Notes under the pieces: generated by a model
Told to the model about the DNA's origin: nothing
What the model saw: the letters and a program-made list of their open reading frames with translations, nothing else
The model's database searches: none
Position numbers and translations under genes: made by a program
Shown here: positions 11,105 through 22,510 of the stretch, one piece after another
How the letters are laid out: each line of letters starts with the position of its first letter
How positions within the stretch are numbered: the stretch's first letter is position 1
Assembly: GCA_023935145.1 (NCBI GenBank)
Contig: CM043698.1
Coordinates: 67,391,001 to 67,455,000 of the forward strand
DNA: 64,000 nucleotides
Direction of reading: 5' to 3'
Origin: Bretschneidera sinensis
Taxonomy: Eukaryota > Streptophyta > Magnoliopsida > Brassicales > Akaniaceae

Positions 11105-11991
11105 TGTTGGAGTTTGCCTAAGATTTAAACAGAAAAAGGAAGGAAGAAAAATCAGCATGTTTAGCAAGGGGTGCACACCAGTGTGCGTTGTGGCTCAGCC
11201 TTGTCCAGGCCATGGCCCTCAGCAAAGAGGAGTGCTGGAGGAAGGGGCAAGCCACGGCGCTGCCTCCCCAAGGTTGTAGTACCCAGAATGGATGCAAGTT
11301 GAGATGCTTCAGCCCTATTCAAGGTCGCAGAACACCCTGTCTCAAGCCGCGGCGCTAGGCACACTAATGCACACATATTTTCAGCCTTTAGTTGATTTCA
11401 TTAGACATGCTCAAAATGTATAGGATCACTAAGAATTGATAGAGGGCCATGGTTAATTGGTCATCAAGATCTAAAGGTGGAGATTGACCCTCAAGATTGA
11501 ACAAGAAGTTGGTGCACTATATAAAGGGTCACCTAGCTTCATTCTCATCAATTAATTGAGAGATTACAAGAGACACATTGTGACATACAAGTGATCATTA
11601 CACAAAAGAGAATTGTGTGAGAGTGCAAAGACACAAAACACAAGAGGGACTCATTGTAGAGAGGCTGGTTGTAAAGAGAGAAGTAATATAGATTGGATAG
11701 AGAGTATTGTAATAGTTCTTATCTTATTCATTTCTTCTCTTCTTGGTTCTTCAAGAACTTGGGTTTCTTGGAGAGGGTTGTTGTATTTTGTAAAGAACTC
11801 CATCGATAAGATAGTGCAGAGAGCTTAGAGGAGCTCACAGGGATGTAGGCACATTGTCGAACCTCGATAACAAATTGCTTGTGTTCTTTTCTTTCTTGCT
11901 TTCGTTTGTTGTTTCATTTCATTACAAGTCATTCTAGACTTGGGTGTTTGGGAATCATCACCTGGGCATTCTTATGAGGTGATTTCCAACA
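11105..11991 (+). repeat. 5' LTR of Copia-A
   Basis: It starts TGTTGGAGTTTGCC and ends TTCCAACA. It differs from the 3' LTR by many C/T and G/A transitions, concentrated in the GC-rich block at 11165-11360. That block carries the near-palindrome GTGCACACCAGTGTGC and ACGGCG/CCGCGG motifs. The region with GAGCTCACAGGG and GTAGGCACATTG near 11830 is shared with the solo LTR at 33098-33497, so the two families are related. Confidence 0.93.
11518..11525 (+). promoter_or_regulatory. LTR TATA box (Copia-A)
   Basis: TATATAAA in the context GTGCACTATATAAAGGG, conserved at 29058-29065 in the 3' LTR. Confidence 0.65.
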
Positions 11992-11992
11992 G

Positions 11993-12037
11993 TGGTATCA
12001 GAGCTAGAAGAGATACCACCAACAGTGGTATCAGAGC
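11993..12037 (+). other. Primer-binding site (initiator Met tRNA), present twice
   Basis: TGGTATCAGAGC, complementary to the 3' end of plant initiator methionine tRNA, follows the LTR at 11993-12004. It is repeated at 12026-12037 with the same upstream context (CCAACAGTGGTATCAGAGCT). The second copy includes the last bases of the LTR, as if a short LTR/PBS junction had been duplicated. Confidence 0.85.
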
Positions 12038-12248
12038 TTACACAACTGGGTATCGGAGCAAGACTCCAAGAATCAAAGAACAAACTTCTTGGGTGATTCA
12101 AGAATGGAGTAAGGATCAAGATTAGATCGTGTTCTTGAGGCTAATTCAAGAACGGTATTGAGATCAATCTTCGATCGTGTTCTTGAGGTTTAGAAGAAGT
12201 TGGAAAGCATTTATGGGTGCTGCACATATCTGGGATCATCTCCGCAAG

Positions 12249-13014
12249 ATGGGATCAAATTTTATTGTTGAGAAGTTTGATGGAAAAGGGAGATTTTTCC
12301 CTATGGAAGCGGAAGATCAAGGCTGTTCTTATGCAACAGAAGATGGACTTGGCTATTGGAGAAGATGATTCTTTTCCAGCAAGTGTCACGAAGGACCAGC
12401 GGATTGAGATGAAGAAGATGGCATACAGCACCATCTTCTTGCACATGTCGGATAGTGTCACAAGGGAGTGAGAAGACTCAGAAGATACGGCTATCATATG
12501 GAAGAAACTAGATGAGTTGTTTCTTACCAAAACTCTCCCTAACAAGATTTATCTTCTTAAAAGAATCTTTGCTTTTAAAACGGATCCTAGTAAAGAGTTG
12601 CAAGATAATCTTGATGTCTTTAATAAGCTAGTTCAATATTTGTCTAGTTGTAGTATTAAATTCCCGGATGAACAATTGGCTATTATGTTATTAAATTCTC
12701 TTCTTGATTGCTTTGATAGTTTAATTAATGCAATTGAATATGGAAGAGATACTTTAACCAAAGAAATTATGGTCAATGCTATAAAGGCTCATGATTTCAA
12801 AGCCAATAGTAGGTAGGTATCAAGTGGAGAAGGGCTGTTCGTAAGAGGAAGGCCAGCAACTCAGAATGGCAGTAGCATTCATGGCAACTATCGGGAGAAA
12901 TCAAGAGGTAGAGGGCAGAGCCATAAGAGAGCACATTCCAAACCAAGATTTGGAGGAAAGAAGTGCTTCCACTACAATAAGGAGGGTCACTTCAAGAAAG
13001 ATTGCAAGAAGAGG
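12249..13014 (+). pseudogene. Copia-A gag
   Basis: Capsid/nucleocapsid polyprotein start of a TNT1-like element. It begins MGSNFIVEKFDG. A one-base insertion in an A-run near 12285 shifts the frame to LWKRKIKAVLMQQKMD. The UBN2-like gag continues through KLDELFLTKTLPNKIYLLKRIF and NLDVFNKLVQYL to 12816, with stops near 12470 and 12816. A nucleocapsid knuckle at 12964-13006 reads CFHYNKEGHFKKDC: the second zinc-binding cysteine is tyrosine. Non-functional. Confidence 0.85.
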
Positions 13015-15035
13015 TTGTGGGATGAGAGAAGAAGCCATACCAATAATGGAGAGGCTTCGGTTGCCAAAAGAGAACAACAAGATGATGTTCTTATTGTGTT
13101 CTCAAATGTGAGCAGGAGGCAAGGCAGCGAGAAGTGGATTCTAGATTCCGAGTGCACTTATCACATGTGCCCTCACAAGGAATGGTTCAAGAATTTCAAA
13201 GAGATCAATGATGGACGGGTCTTCTTGAGTAATGATAATTCTTGCCAAGTGAGGGGGATAGGAGACATCCAGTTGAGGATGTTTGATGGAGTCACAAGGT
13301 TGCTCTAAAATGTGAGGTATCTTTCGGATTTAAAGAGGAATTTGATCTCATTTGGGCAGCTGGATTCCATGGGCTACACATGCAAAGTAGAGGGAGGAAA
13401 GATCAAGGTGGCCAAGGGATCTTTGGTAGTGATCAAAGCATAAATCAATCAAGCAGCAAGCTTGATGGCTGAGATGGATAGGCCAGCTATTTGGCACACT
13501 CGCTTGGGACACATGAGCAAAAAGAGCCTGCAAGTTCTTAGCAAGGATGGTCTACTTGGAGGAGACATAGTAGAGAAATTAGATTTCTGCGAGTGTTGCG
13601 TTCTTGGGAAGCAACACCGGGTCAACTTCAACACCGGAGTGCACAAGTCTAAGGGCATTCTTGACTACATTTATTCGGACCTTCGGGGACCAGCAAGAAC
13701 ACCAACACAGGGAAGTAACTTTTACTTTCTGTCTTTAATTGATGATTATTCAAGAAAGGTGTGTGTTTATTTGCTTAAAAATAAATCAGATGCTTTGAAT
13801 AAATTTGTTGTGTGGTAAAGGTTGCTAGAGACTCAAACGGGTAGGGTAGTTAAGGCTTTACGAACCGATAATGGCTTAGAATTTTGTAATAAGGATTTTG
13901 ATAAATTCTATGAATTAAATGGCATTCTAAGGCACAGAACGGTTGTAAAAAACCGCAGCAAAATGGAGTTGCTGAGAGGATGAATAGGACCCTTATAGAA
14001 AAAGTTAGGTGCATGTTAATAGGATCCGATATACCAAAACATTTTTGGGGAGAAGCTGTGGCTACTACTGCATACTTGGTAAATAGATCACCCTCTAGAG
14101 CTTTAGAGTTCAAGACTCCCATGGAGATGTGGAGTGGGAAAACCCCTGAGTTGAGCAACCTTAAGACTTTTGGGTGTGCAGCATATGCACATCAAAAGGA
14201 TGATAAACTTAACCCAAGGTCTAGAAAATATGTGTTTCTAGGGTATGGTGATGGGGTTAAGGGATATAGGTTGTGGTCCTTAGAACCTAAAGGAATGAAA
14301 CTCATTGTAAGTAGGGATTTTATTTTTAATGAATTGTTATTTCCCTATTTGGAGAAAACTAACCCTGGAAGGGCTAGTGAGAAAACCAGTCCGAAATTTA
14401 TGGAGCATCGCATCAAGGAGAATTTGGTTCAGGTAGAGTAAGGAAGGCAAGAGGGTTCAGACTAGGTAGAGCCCATTAATGAAGGCCAAGCTTAAGAAAC
14501 TCAAGAGGAAGCTGAACTAGAAGAGGTTGATACAGCAAGTCAGAATGACTACCAGCTCACAAGGGACCAGGAAAGGAGGGTGGTTAGACCACCTTTGAGA
14601 TATGGTTTTTTTGGATGCTAATGTAGCAGTTCCTTGGACAGAAGTAGAGATGAGTGAACCAGAAACTTACATGGAAGCCATGGAGTGTAAGGATTCGTCA
14701 AAGTGGCAGCTAGCTATGGAGGAAGAAATAGATTCTTGGGAATTAGTGCTCAAACCAGAAAAACAGAGAGTTATGGATTTTAGATGGATCTACAAGATCA
14801 AAGAAGGGAATACTCCAATAGATGAAGCCTGGAATAAAGCTAGGCTGGTGGCGAACGGGTTCACACAAAAAGAAGGCATAGATTTCAACGAAATCTTCTC
14901 ATCGATTGTGAAGTACAAGACGATACAGATAGTATTAGCAATAGTGGTCCAATTTGATTGGGAAATCGAGCAAATGGATGTGAAGACAGCATTCTTAGAT
15001 GGAGGGCTTGATGAGACCATCTACATGAGGCAACC
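13015..15035 (+). pseudogene. Copia-A pol, part 1: protease, integrase, first half of RT
   Basis: The protease site reads WILDSECTYHM (about 13138), with the catalytic DSG changed to DSE. Integrase shows the zinc domain HTRLGHMSKKS...CECCVLGK (about 13496-13610) and the core LIDDYSRK and RTDNGLEF. A frameshift follows near 13950, before MNRTLIEKVRCML and HFWGEAVATTAYLVNRSPS at 13980-14100. The C-terminal part includes KYVFLGYGDGVKGYRLW. RT begins near 14610 and includes QMDVKTAFLDG at about 14970. The reading frame ends exactly at the CAACC target site, where TRG-1 begins. Confidence 0.88.
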
Positions 15036-16780
15036 TGATGAGAGTCATATAATGCATCTAAACAATACTTAATTGTTAGCATTTTAGGGTTGATCTCGGT
15101 CGTAATCGCATTTTTACATGTTAATAACTCTAAAGTGATATTCATAAATCATTGACTTAATTCGATGCATTTTTAGGTGCTTTGAGTACAAAAGAGATGA
15201 TAAAGCGATCCATGTTTAAAGCACCAAAAGATCTTGGGTGTCGGTGCTCGTATTTGTCCAAGGTTTAGACATGTCCAAACATGATTCAAAGATGGTTAAA
15301 GTCTAAACTAAGGTTGGAGTAATAAATTAAAGTAGTTTAAAAGACTGCACCCAAGTGTGTGCATCACTTTGGAGTAAGGAAAGGGTAGGCACACTAGTGT
15401 GTGCACTTCTGCATACAAGCTGAAGGAGTTTTACTAAATCGCCAGAATTACCTGTGCAGATCAATCATATTTGCAGACTAAACTGTATTGATTCAGGAAG
15501 AACCGGGAAATGAACCATATATGCTTAGAAAGATCCGGAAGTCTATTTTCTGGAGAATTTTATGGTTCGTAAAAAGGATTTTTCTAGAGAAAGTTATGGC
15601 AGTTTTGGTGGACATAGGTTAGACCTCAAGAACAGCATCTGCCTAGTGCCTAGGCGTGGAGAATAGAGCACCGCACCGCCCAGACTTCTCCAATCTGCAA
15701 GAGTGAGTGCCAAGGTGCCCAAAAATGAGCATCATGCCTCCAGAACACTTCAATCTCAGACATAACCAGTGCCTAGGCGCCCACTCGCCTCTTGACCTGA
15801 TTAGGGCGAGCAAATGACAATATTCCAAGACCAAAATGCCTCCTCATGGGCTATAAATACACCTTTAAGAAGTGTGTAGCCGGGAAAGCAAGGAGGAGAG
15901 AAAAAAGAGAGGATCCAGGGGATCCAAATCCAGCATTCTTCCATTTTATTTCTAAGTTTCTTGAGGGCTAAAAATCAAGGGGGAGAGCATTCATGTTGTT
16001 CTTCCAACTTGAACTCCATTGCCAAATCAAGGGGAGAGCATCCATAGTGTTCTTCCACCTTGAGTTTCATGGCCAACTAATCTTCATACAAGGGAAAGGG
16101 ATGAATCTTTAGGGATTTATTGTTCCTTATTTCCTTTTCTTGATTCAGTTGTACGAATTTATTGTTGAAAATTGTTTGTGAATTATTCATTGACTAAGTA
16201 AGAAGGATTTGAGTTTATGTGATAGATGCACTTTTTATTCTTCTTCTTTTAGATTCTCTTAATATGGTGATTGCATCCTTCTCCTCCATTGATGTTGTTT
16301 AGATGTGATTGATTCCGTTAGTTTTATTTTACTGATTGTCCATTACTGCGATATTGTCATTGTGATATATTGTCGTTTCCGGATAATATTTAAGATCGGT
16401 CTTGTGTGCTTGAACCGAAATCAATGAGTAATTTGTAGCAATTATATTAGAGTTATAAATGCGCTAGATTGAATATATTCCGATTGCTTGTTTGGGATGT
16501 GAAACTTGCAATCGAGATAAAATCAATTGAATCAAGAGTGGAAATAGGGAACGAACCTAAGGAGGATTCTCGGAACCTTGTTATTTCTTATTTGTATTTC
16601 ATTTACATTCACGCAATTTTTCTTACATTATATCATTATCAAAACCCAAAAATCTTTCATTTAACTTTTATCGTTCATTTTAAGGTTTACACATTTTCCT
16701 TTGTACTTAACTTGTTTCCCAGTGGAATTGACACCCCAAAGTTGTACTACAACTACCGTGTTATACTTTGGACGTAATCA
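15036..16780 (+). repeat. TRG-1 LTR 1
   Basis: 1745 bp, TGATGAGAGTC to GTAATCA. The TATA box is CTATAAATAC at 15851-15860. The palindrome cluster is at 15643-15780, partly eroded (GTGCCTAGGCG, GCCAAGGTGCCC). Compared with LTRs 2 and 3 it lacks the 22 bp between two CCTAGGCGC motifs at 15770-15781. Confidence 0.93.
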
Positions 16781-16784
16781 AATT

Positions 16785-16803
16785 TTGGCGTTGTTGTCGG
16801 GGA
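16785..16803 (+). other. TRG-1 primer-binding site (copy 1)
   Basis: TTGGCGTTGTTGTCGGGGA resembles TGGCGCCGTTGCCGGGGA, the complement of the Asp tRNA 3' end used by Athila/Tat elements, with two transitions. Copy 2 has the equivalent site at about 22119-22137 (TTGGTGCCATTGTCGGGGA). Confidence 0.75.
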
Positions 16804-17174
16804 AACGTGCTTAAGTACAAGGAAACTTGTCAACTTTGAGTGTGACGGTAGAAGAATTGTAAATATTTTTCTTTTCAGTAGTTTGTAAATACGGTAATAT
16901 TGTTCCTTTACCTTTGTTTTGATTTTCTAATTTTCTTTTATTACCCTGTTTTATTTATTTTATTTTTCTGTTTTATTTATTTTATTTTCCTGTTCTATTT
17001 ATTTTATTTTCTCCTCTAAATTAATTGGTGCATGCTTAGACCGAGAGATTCTTGAGGTGAATTCATTAGAGGACCCGAATTAGAGTTACCCTCTCCTTCC
17101 ACGTCCGTTGGTGAAACCTTGCCTAGATCAAATCATAGTGCACCCCCACACGAAAATTAGAGGATTTTGTTAAT

Positions 17175-18095
17175 ATGGCCGATAATCCTAATGAGAATGT
17201 TGCTAGGACACTTCAGGATTACCTCCACCCTACACTCATAGCCACACCATCATGCATCATGTTTCCAGCCAATACTCGCCAACTAGATTTTAAACTAGAG
17301 ATGATACAATTAGTCCCTACTTTTCATGGCTTGGATAATGAAAACCCATATGTGCACATTAAAGAGTTTGAGGAAGTAGTCGCGACTTTTCGTAGTCACG
17401 ATGAAACCAATGACATTGTTAGGCTTAAGTTCTTTCCTTTCACTTTGAAGGATAGAGCTAAGAGTTGGCTATACTTACTAAGACCACGATCCATTGGGTC
17501 GTGGACTGAGATGACTCGAATTTTCTTTAATAAATACTTTCCCCAACACAAGACCAATGCTTTAAAAAGACAAATCTCCACCTTTGCACAAAAGGACAGT
17601 GAGACTTTGTATCAGTCTTGGGAGAGATTTAAAGAGTTACTGAGTATGTGCCCTCACCATGGGTATGAGAATTGGCTTTTAGTGAGCTATTTCTATAAGG
17701 GTCTTACCTATAGAGAACGCCAATTCGTAGAGATGATGTGTAATGGTGAATTCTTGGAGAAAGATCTCGATGAGGCTATAGAGTACCTCAATGAGCTTGC
17801 TGAAAAAGCTCACACTTGGACTGGACCTAGTGCTACTGAGAGCACAAATAGATCACGACATATAGAGAACCAAAATGGTGTTGGAATTTACCATCTTAGG
17901 GAAGAGGATAACCTTAAGGCCAAGGTCGAGATGCTCACTAGGGAACTAGAGGTATTAAAGACTAAAAGCTCAAAGCCAACACACGTGGTTAATCATGCAA
18001 AATCTTTTGAACCATGTTTTGTGTGTGGCGAGGTAGATCATCTCGCCCAAGAATGTCCCACATTTACCTATATGAGAGGGATGTATAAGGAATAA
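17175..18095 (+). CDS. TRG-1 copy 1 gag (intact 306 codons)
   Basis: Structural protein expected to form the capsid of the element. The start at 17175 follows a long leader and gives MADNPNENVARTLQDYLHPT. The gag core (retrotransposon gag domain) spans roughly residues 50-150: FHGLDNENPYVHIKEFEEV, LKDRAKSWLY, FFNKYFP, WERFKELL. A nucleocapsid knuckle near residue 279 reads CFVCGEVDHLAQEC. It ends at TAA where copy 2 has CAA, so the protein is shortened by about 37 codons before the next shared stop. It is the longest open gag of the tandem and could still be translated. The element's polymerase must come from elsewhere. Confidence 0.85.
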   Translation: MADNPNENVARTLQDYLHPTLIATPSCIMFPANTRQLDFKLEMIQLVPTFHGLDNENPYVHIKEFEEVVATFRSHDETNDIVRLKFFPFTLKDRAKSWLYLLRPRSIGSWTEMTRIFFNKYFPQHKTNALKRQISTFAQKDSETLYQSWERFKELLSMCPHHGYENWLLVSYFYKGLTYRERQFVEMMCNGEFLEKDLDEAIEYLNELAEKAHTWTGPSATESTNRSRHIENQNGVGIYHLREEDNLKAKVEMLTRELEVLKTKSSKPTHVVNHAKSFEPCFVCGEVDHLAQECPTFTYMRGMYKE

Positions 18096-18728
18096 TGTAA
18101 TGCCTTAGGCATGTACACGAAGCCTTCTACACCCTTCTCTAATACCTATAATCTGGGATGGCGAAATCACCCCAATTTCAGCTGAAAGTCTGAAAACCAG
18201 CAGCTTGCACGACCCCCTGCACCACATCTTGAACCATATCATGCACCCGTGTCTTCTAGGAGTTCTTTAGAAGACACTTTACATGCTTTTATTGAAGCAC
18301 AGGGGAAGACTAATCAAAGGCTTGAATCTTTAATTGTGTAGGTTATTGAAGAACATAAAGAGATAAAGAGCCAAGTGTCCAAGCTGACGAGCTACTTGAG
18401 TGTGACTGAGTGAGGTAAGTTCCCTTCTCAAGCTCAGTCCACATCCTACGGTCAGCACCAAACGCAACAGAAGAAAGAGGAGGTGAATGCCATTGAGACA
18501 CTTAGTGGTAAGTCATTACACATCCCAACACCGAACAAATCAGAGGATGTGGACGACAACCACCAAGTATATACCCTCACCCATGGCTTCACAATAGTAT
18601 TTATCGAGCCAAAATCTGCAGATGTTACTAATGACATCTTTAAGGTCTCTCCAAAGCACACAAGCAGCAAATTTAACAGTAAAGCAATTGCTGGTGCATT
18701 CAACTCATGTTTGTCTAGGAGGGAATAA
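18096..18728 (+). pseudogene. TRG-1 copy 1, 3' continuation of the gag frame
   Basis: The same frame continues after the gag stop: NHPNFS followed by TGA, then a Q/P-rich linker, a possible coiled coil (IEEHKEIKSQVSKLTSYL) and a domain ending FNSCLSRRE. Three further stops interrupt it. The NHPNFS position is a stop in all three TRG copies but a tryptophan codon in Athila-R (58467-58484). No protease motif is present, in contrast to TRG-2. Confidence 0.65.
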
Positions 18729-18745
18729 GAGTGTCTGGCTAAAGA

Positions 18746-18877
18746 CGTAAAACTTAGCACTTATGGGAGGCACCCCATAGCATATCCTTTTATCGTTATT
18801 GTTTTTCATTATTCTTTTTCTTTTTTATTATTAGTATTTTTTTGTTTTCCAGTTTTACTTTCGTACTTATTTTTCAG
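18746..18877 (+). other. Putative conserved intron, TRG-1 copy 1
   Basis: AAAGAC|GTAAAACTTAGCACTTATGG to TATTTTTCAG|GGACAAATATACGAAG, 132 nt with a long pyrimidine-rich part. Its equivalents are at 906-1044, 24082-24211 and, on the minus strand, 38162-38035. Confidence 0.5.
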
Positions 18878-20348
18878 GGACAAATATACGAAGCAGTTCA
18901 AATGATGGTGCACAATTTTCAGATTCTGTGCATATTTGGTTACAAATGGAGTTTCCTTATTTTTTGCTTTCACATTGAGGACAATGTCTACTTTAAGTTG
19001 GGGGTGGGGGAAACATATTCCTGTTTTTCATGTTTTTCATTGAACTGCTTGGTGTCATTTTACCTTTTTGTTTGTTTTTACCTTGGATTTAGTTCATATG
19101 TCGATGATATGAGCCTAATTGAGATGCCATATAGCGTTTAGAAGAAGTTAAATCTTGCTTCGCTTTGAGAATAAATTTAGTGTCAATCTTTCTTTGGTTT
19201 GAGACTCTGGTTTGTGGTAAGATTGCATGATTAGTCTAAAGCATTTGGAGAAGTTTTATGTGCGATTGTTTTGTGAATATTTTTGCAGTCTCAATAAGCT
19301 CTAGAACTTATTTGATAATCACTTGAGGTGAAAATCATAGAATGCACACTACTTAGGATATGATATAGGCCATTTTTGAACCATTTGAGCCTTTCAAACT
19401 AACCCTTGTTATATTTATCGCTAGTCACCTGTTTAAGCCTTTTTCTTGAAAAGAAAAATTGAGCCTTGTTTTTTTTTCGATAAACCATTTATTTACCTTT
19501 ATGAGCCTAAAAATATTTTATCCTTACCTTTCTTTTAAAAGAACTTAGTTATACACATGTTGTGAGAAGCACTTGAAAGGAGTGAGGGTGAAAATATGAG
19601 AAAATATTACTACCATAACCCAAGTTTATTATAAGAGATAAGTTGGGGGTTGTGGAAAAGAAAAGAAAAGAATGAAAGAGAAGGTGAATGGTCTTATGCC
19701 AAAATAAAAGAAAAAGGTGAATTATGGCAAAGAAAGAAAAGAAAAAAAATGGTGATTTATTGCGAGAAATGCTCGAAAAATGGTTGAAAGAGTTGGGTGT
19801 TGAAGTAAGGTTATCTTGTGCTTAAAGTGGTCGTGTTTAAATTAAGAGACTTAGTTCTTTTATTTTTTTAAACTTTCCCATTCTTTGTTGACCTTTACCC
19901 TAGCCTAACGTTACAAGCTTATAAAAGACCTATTGATCCGATGTAGTGTGATTTTTCTACATAGTGGAGAGTGATTTGAAAAGTAAGCCTATGGAGGTTG
20001 ATTTGTGATTGATGTCATGAAATTAATATGTTTTTAGAGGCCAAGACTTGTATTCATGCAATGTTGTGCATAAAATCATCCAGGAGGTCAGACTAATGTA
20101 TTGTGGTAAGATGGATGTTAAGAGTCGATAATGATTTTAAGGTTGACATTTGGATTATTCTTGGACTTGAGTGATATTTAATGATTCTATTTGTTGTATG
20201 TTATGCATGATTTTTGAGACAAATATTTTTGAATCACTCTTGGTTAACACAACCATTGCTGTATTTTGCTTTGAATTCTAAATAAAGAGTTCATTTCTTG
20301 TTTTTCGCTTGAATTGCTAGGGATGAGCAATAAGCTAGTTGGGGGTTG
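18878..20348 (+). other. TRG-1 copy 1, non-coding 3' region
   Basis: After the intron-like segment come ACATTGAGGACAATGTC and an internal purine tract AAGTTGGGGGTGGGGGAAA at 18995-19013. A long AT-rich region with A/G-rich runs (GAAAAGAAAAGAATGAAAG near 19660) follows. The terminal polypurine tract GCTAGTTGGGGGTTG sits at 20334-20348, directly before LTR 2. No ORF is supported. The stretch is conserved in copy 2 (24212-25670). Confidence 0.65.
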
Positions 20349-22115
20349 TGATGAGAGTCATATAATGCATCTAAACAATACTTAACTGTTAGCATTTTAG
20401 GGTTGATCTCGGTCGTAATCGCACTTTTACATGTTAATAACTCTAAAGTGATATTCATAAATCATTGACTTAATTCGATGCATTTTCAGGTGCTTTGAGT
20501 ACAAAAGAGATGATAAAGCGATCCATGTTTAAAGCGCCAAAAGATCTTGGGTGTCGGTGCTCGTATTTGTTCAAGGTTTAGACATGTCCAAACATGATTC
20601 AAAGATGGTTAAAGTCTAAACTAAGGTTGGAGTAATAAATTACAGTAAGTTAAAAGACTGCACACAAGTGTGTGCATCACTTTAGAGCAAGGAAAGGGTA
20701 GGCACACTAGTGTGCGCACTTCTGCATACAAGCTGAAGGAGTTTCACTAAATCGCCAGAATTGCCTGTGTAGATCAATCAACTTTGCAGATTAAACTGTA
20801 TTGGTGCAGGAAGAACCAGGAGATGAACCATATATGCTTAGAAAGATCCGGAAGTCTATTTTCTGGAGAATTTTATGGTTTGTAAAAAGGATTTTTCTAG
20901 ATAACTTTATGGCAGTTTTAGTGGACATAGGGTAGACCTCCAGAACAGCATCTGCCTAGCGCCAAGGCGTGGAGAATAGAGCACCGCACCACCCAGACTT
21001 CTCCAATCTGCAAGAGTGAGCGCCTAGGCGCCCAAAATGAGCACCATGCCTTCCAGAACACTTCAATCTCAGACATAACCAGCGCCTAGGCGCAGGTAAG
21101 GCAGCACCTAGGCGCCCACTCGCCTCTTGACCTGATTAGGGCGAGCAAATGACATTATTCCAAGACCAAAATGCCTCCTCATGGGCTATAAATACACCTT
21201 TAAGAAGTGTGCAGCTGGGAAATCAAGGAGGAGAGAAAAAAGAGAGGATCCAAGGGATCCAAATCCAGCATTCTTCCATTTTATTTCTAAGTTTCTTGAG
21301 GGCTAAAAATCAAGGGGGAGAGCATTCATATTGTTCTTCCAACTTGAACTCCATTGCCAAATCAAGGGGAGAGCATCTATAGTGTTCTTCCACCTTGAGT
21401 TTCATGGCCAACTAATCTTCATACAAGGGAGAGGGATGAATACTTAGGGATTTATTGTTCCTTATTTCCTTTTCTTGATTCAGTTGTACGAATTTATTGT
21501 TGAAAATTGTTTGTGAATTATTCATTGACTAAGTAAGAAGGATTTGAGTTCATGTGATAGATGCATTTTTTATTCTTCTTCTTTTAGATTCTCTTAATCT
21601 TGTGATTGCATCCTTCTCCTCCATTGATGTTGTTTGGATGTGATTGATACCGGTAGATTTATTTTACTGATTGTCCATTACTGCGATATTGTCATTATGA
21701 TATATTGTCGTTTCTTGATAATCATTAAGATCGGTCTTGTGTGCTTGAACCAAAATCAATGAGTAATTTGTAGCAATTATATTAGAGTTATAAATGCGCT
21801 AGATTGAATATATTCTAATTGCTTGTTTGGGATGTGAAACTTGCAATCGAGATAAAATCAATTGAATCAAGAGAGGAAATAGGGAACGAACCTAAGGAGG
21901 ATTCCCGGAACCTTATTATTTCTTATTTATATTTCATTTACATTCACGCAATTTTTCTTACATTATATCATTATCAAAACCCAAAAATCTTTCATTTAAC
22001 TTTTATCGTTCGTTTTAAGGTTTACACATTTTCCTTTGTACTTAACTTGTTTCCCAGTGGAATCGACACCCCAAAGTTGTACTACAACTACCGCGTTATA
22101 CGTTGGGCGTAATCA
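20349..22115 (+). repeat. TRG-1 LTR 2 (shared middle LTR)
   Basis: 1767 bp, same termini. It carries the best preserved palindromes: GCGCCTAGGCGC at about 21020 and 21082, plus CACCTAGGCGCC at about 21105. The TATA box CTATAAATAC is at about 21186. It serves as the 3' LTR of copy 1 and the 5' LTR of copy 2; no TSD separates them. Confidence 0.93.
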
Positions 22116-22510
22116 AATTTTGGTGCCATTGTCGGGGAAACGTGCTTAAGTACAAGGAAACTTGTCAACTTTGAGTGTGACGGTAGAAGAATTATAAATA
22201 TTTTTCTTTTCAGTAGTTTGTAAATACGGTAATATTGTTTCTTTACCTTTGTTTTGATTTTCTAATTTTCTTTTATTACCCTGTTTTATTTATTTTATTT
22301 TTCTGTTTTATTTATTTTATTTTCCTGATTTATTTATTTTATTTTCCCCTCTAAATTAATTGGTGCATGCTTAGACCGAGAGATTCTCGAGGTAAATTCA
22401 TTAGAGGACCCGAATTAGAGCCACCCTCTCCTTCCACGTCCGTTGGTGAAACCTTGCCTAGATAAAATCATAGTGCACCCCCACACGAAAATTTAGAGGA
22501 TTTTGTTAAT

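Noticed and set aside
16469..16777. ORF of about 100 codons conserved in all three TRG-1 LTRs (also 21819-22112 and 27055-27384)
   Set aside because: It lies in the transcribed LTR end and simply reflects LTR similarity. It has no homology to known proteins, runs into the primer-binding site, and the related LTRs of TRG-2 do not keep it open.
18170..18190. Programmed stop-codon readthrough between gag and the downstream frame in TRG elements
   Set aside because: The stop is shared, but three further stops follow in TRG-1 and the 3' context does not match known readthrough signals. Kept only as a finding about the conserved position.
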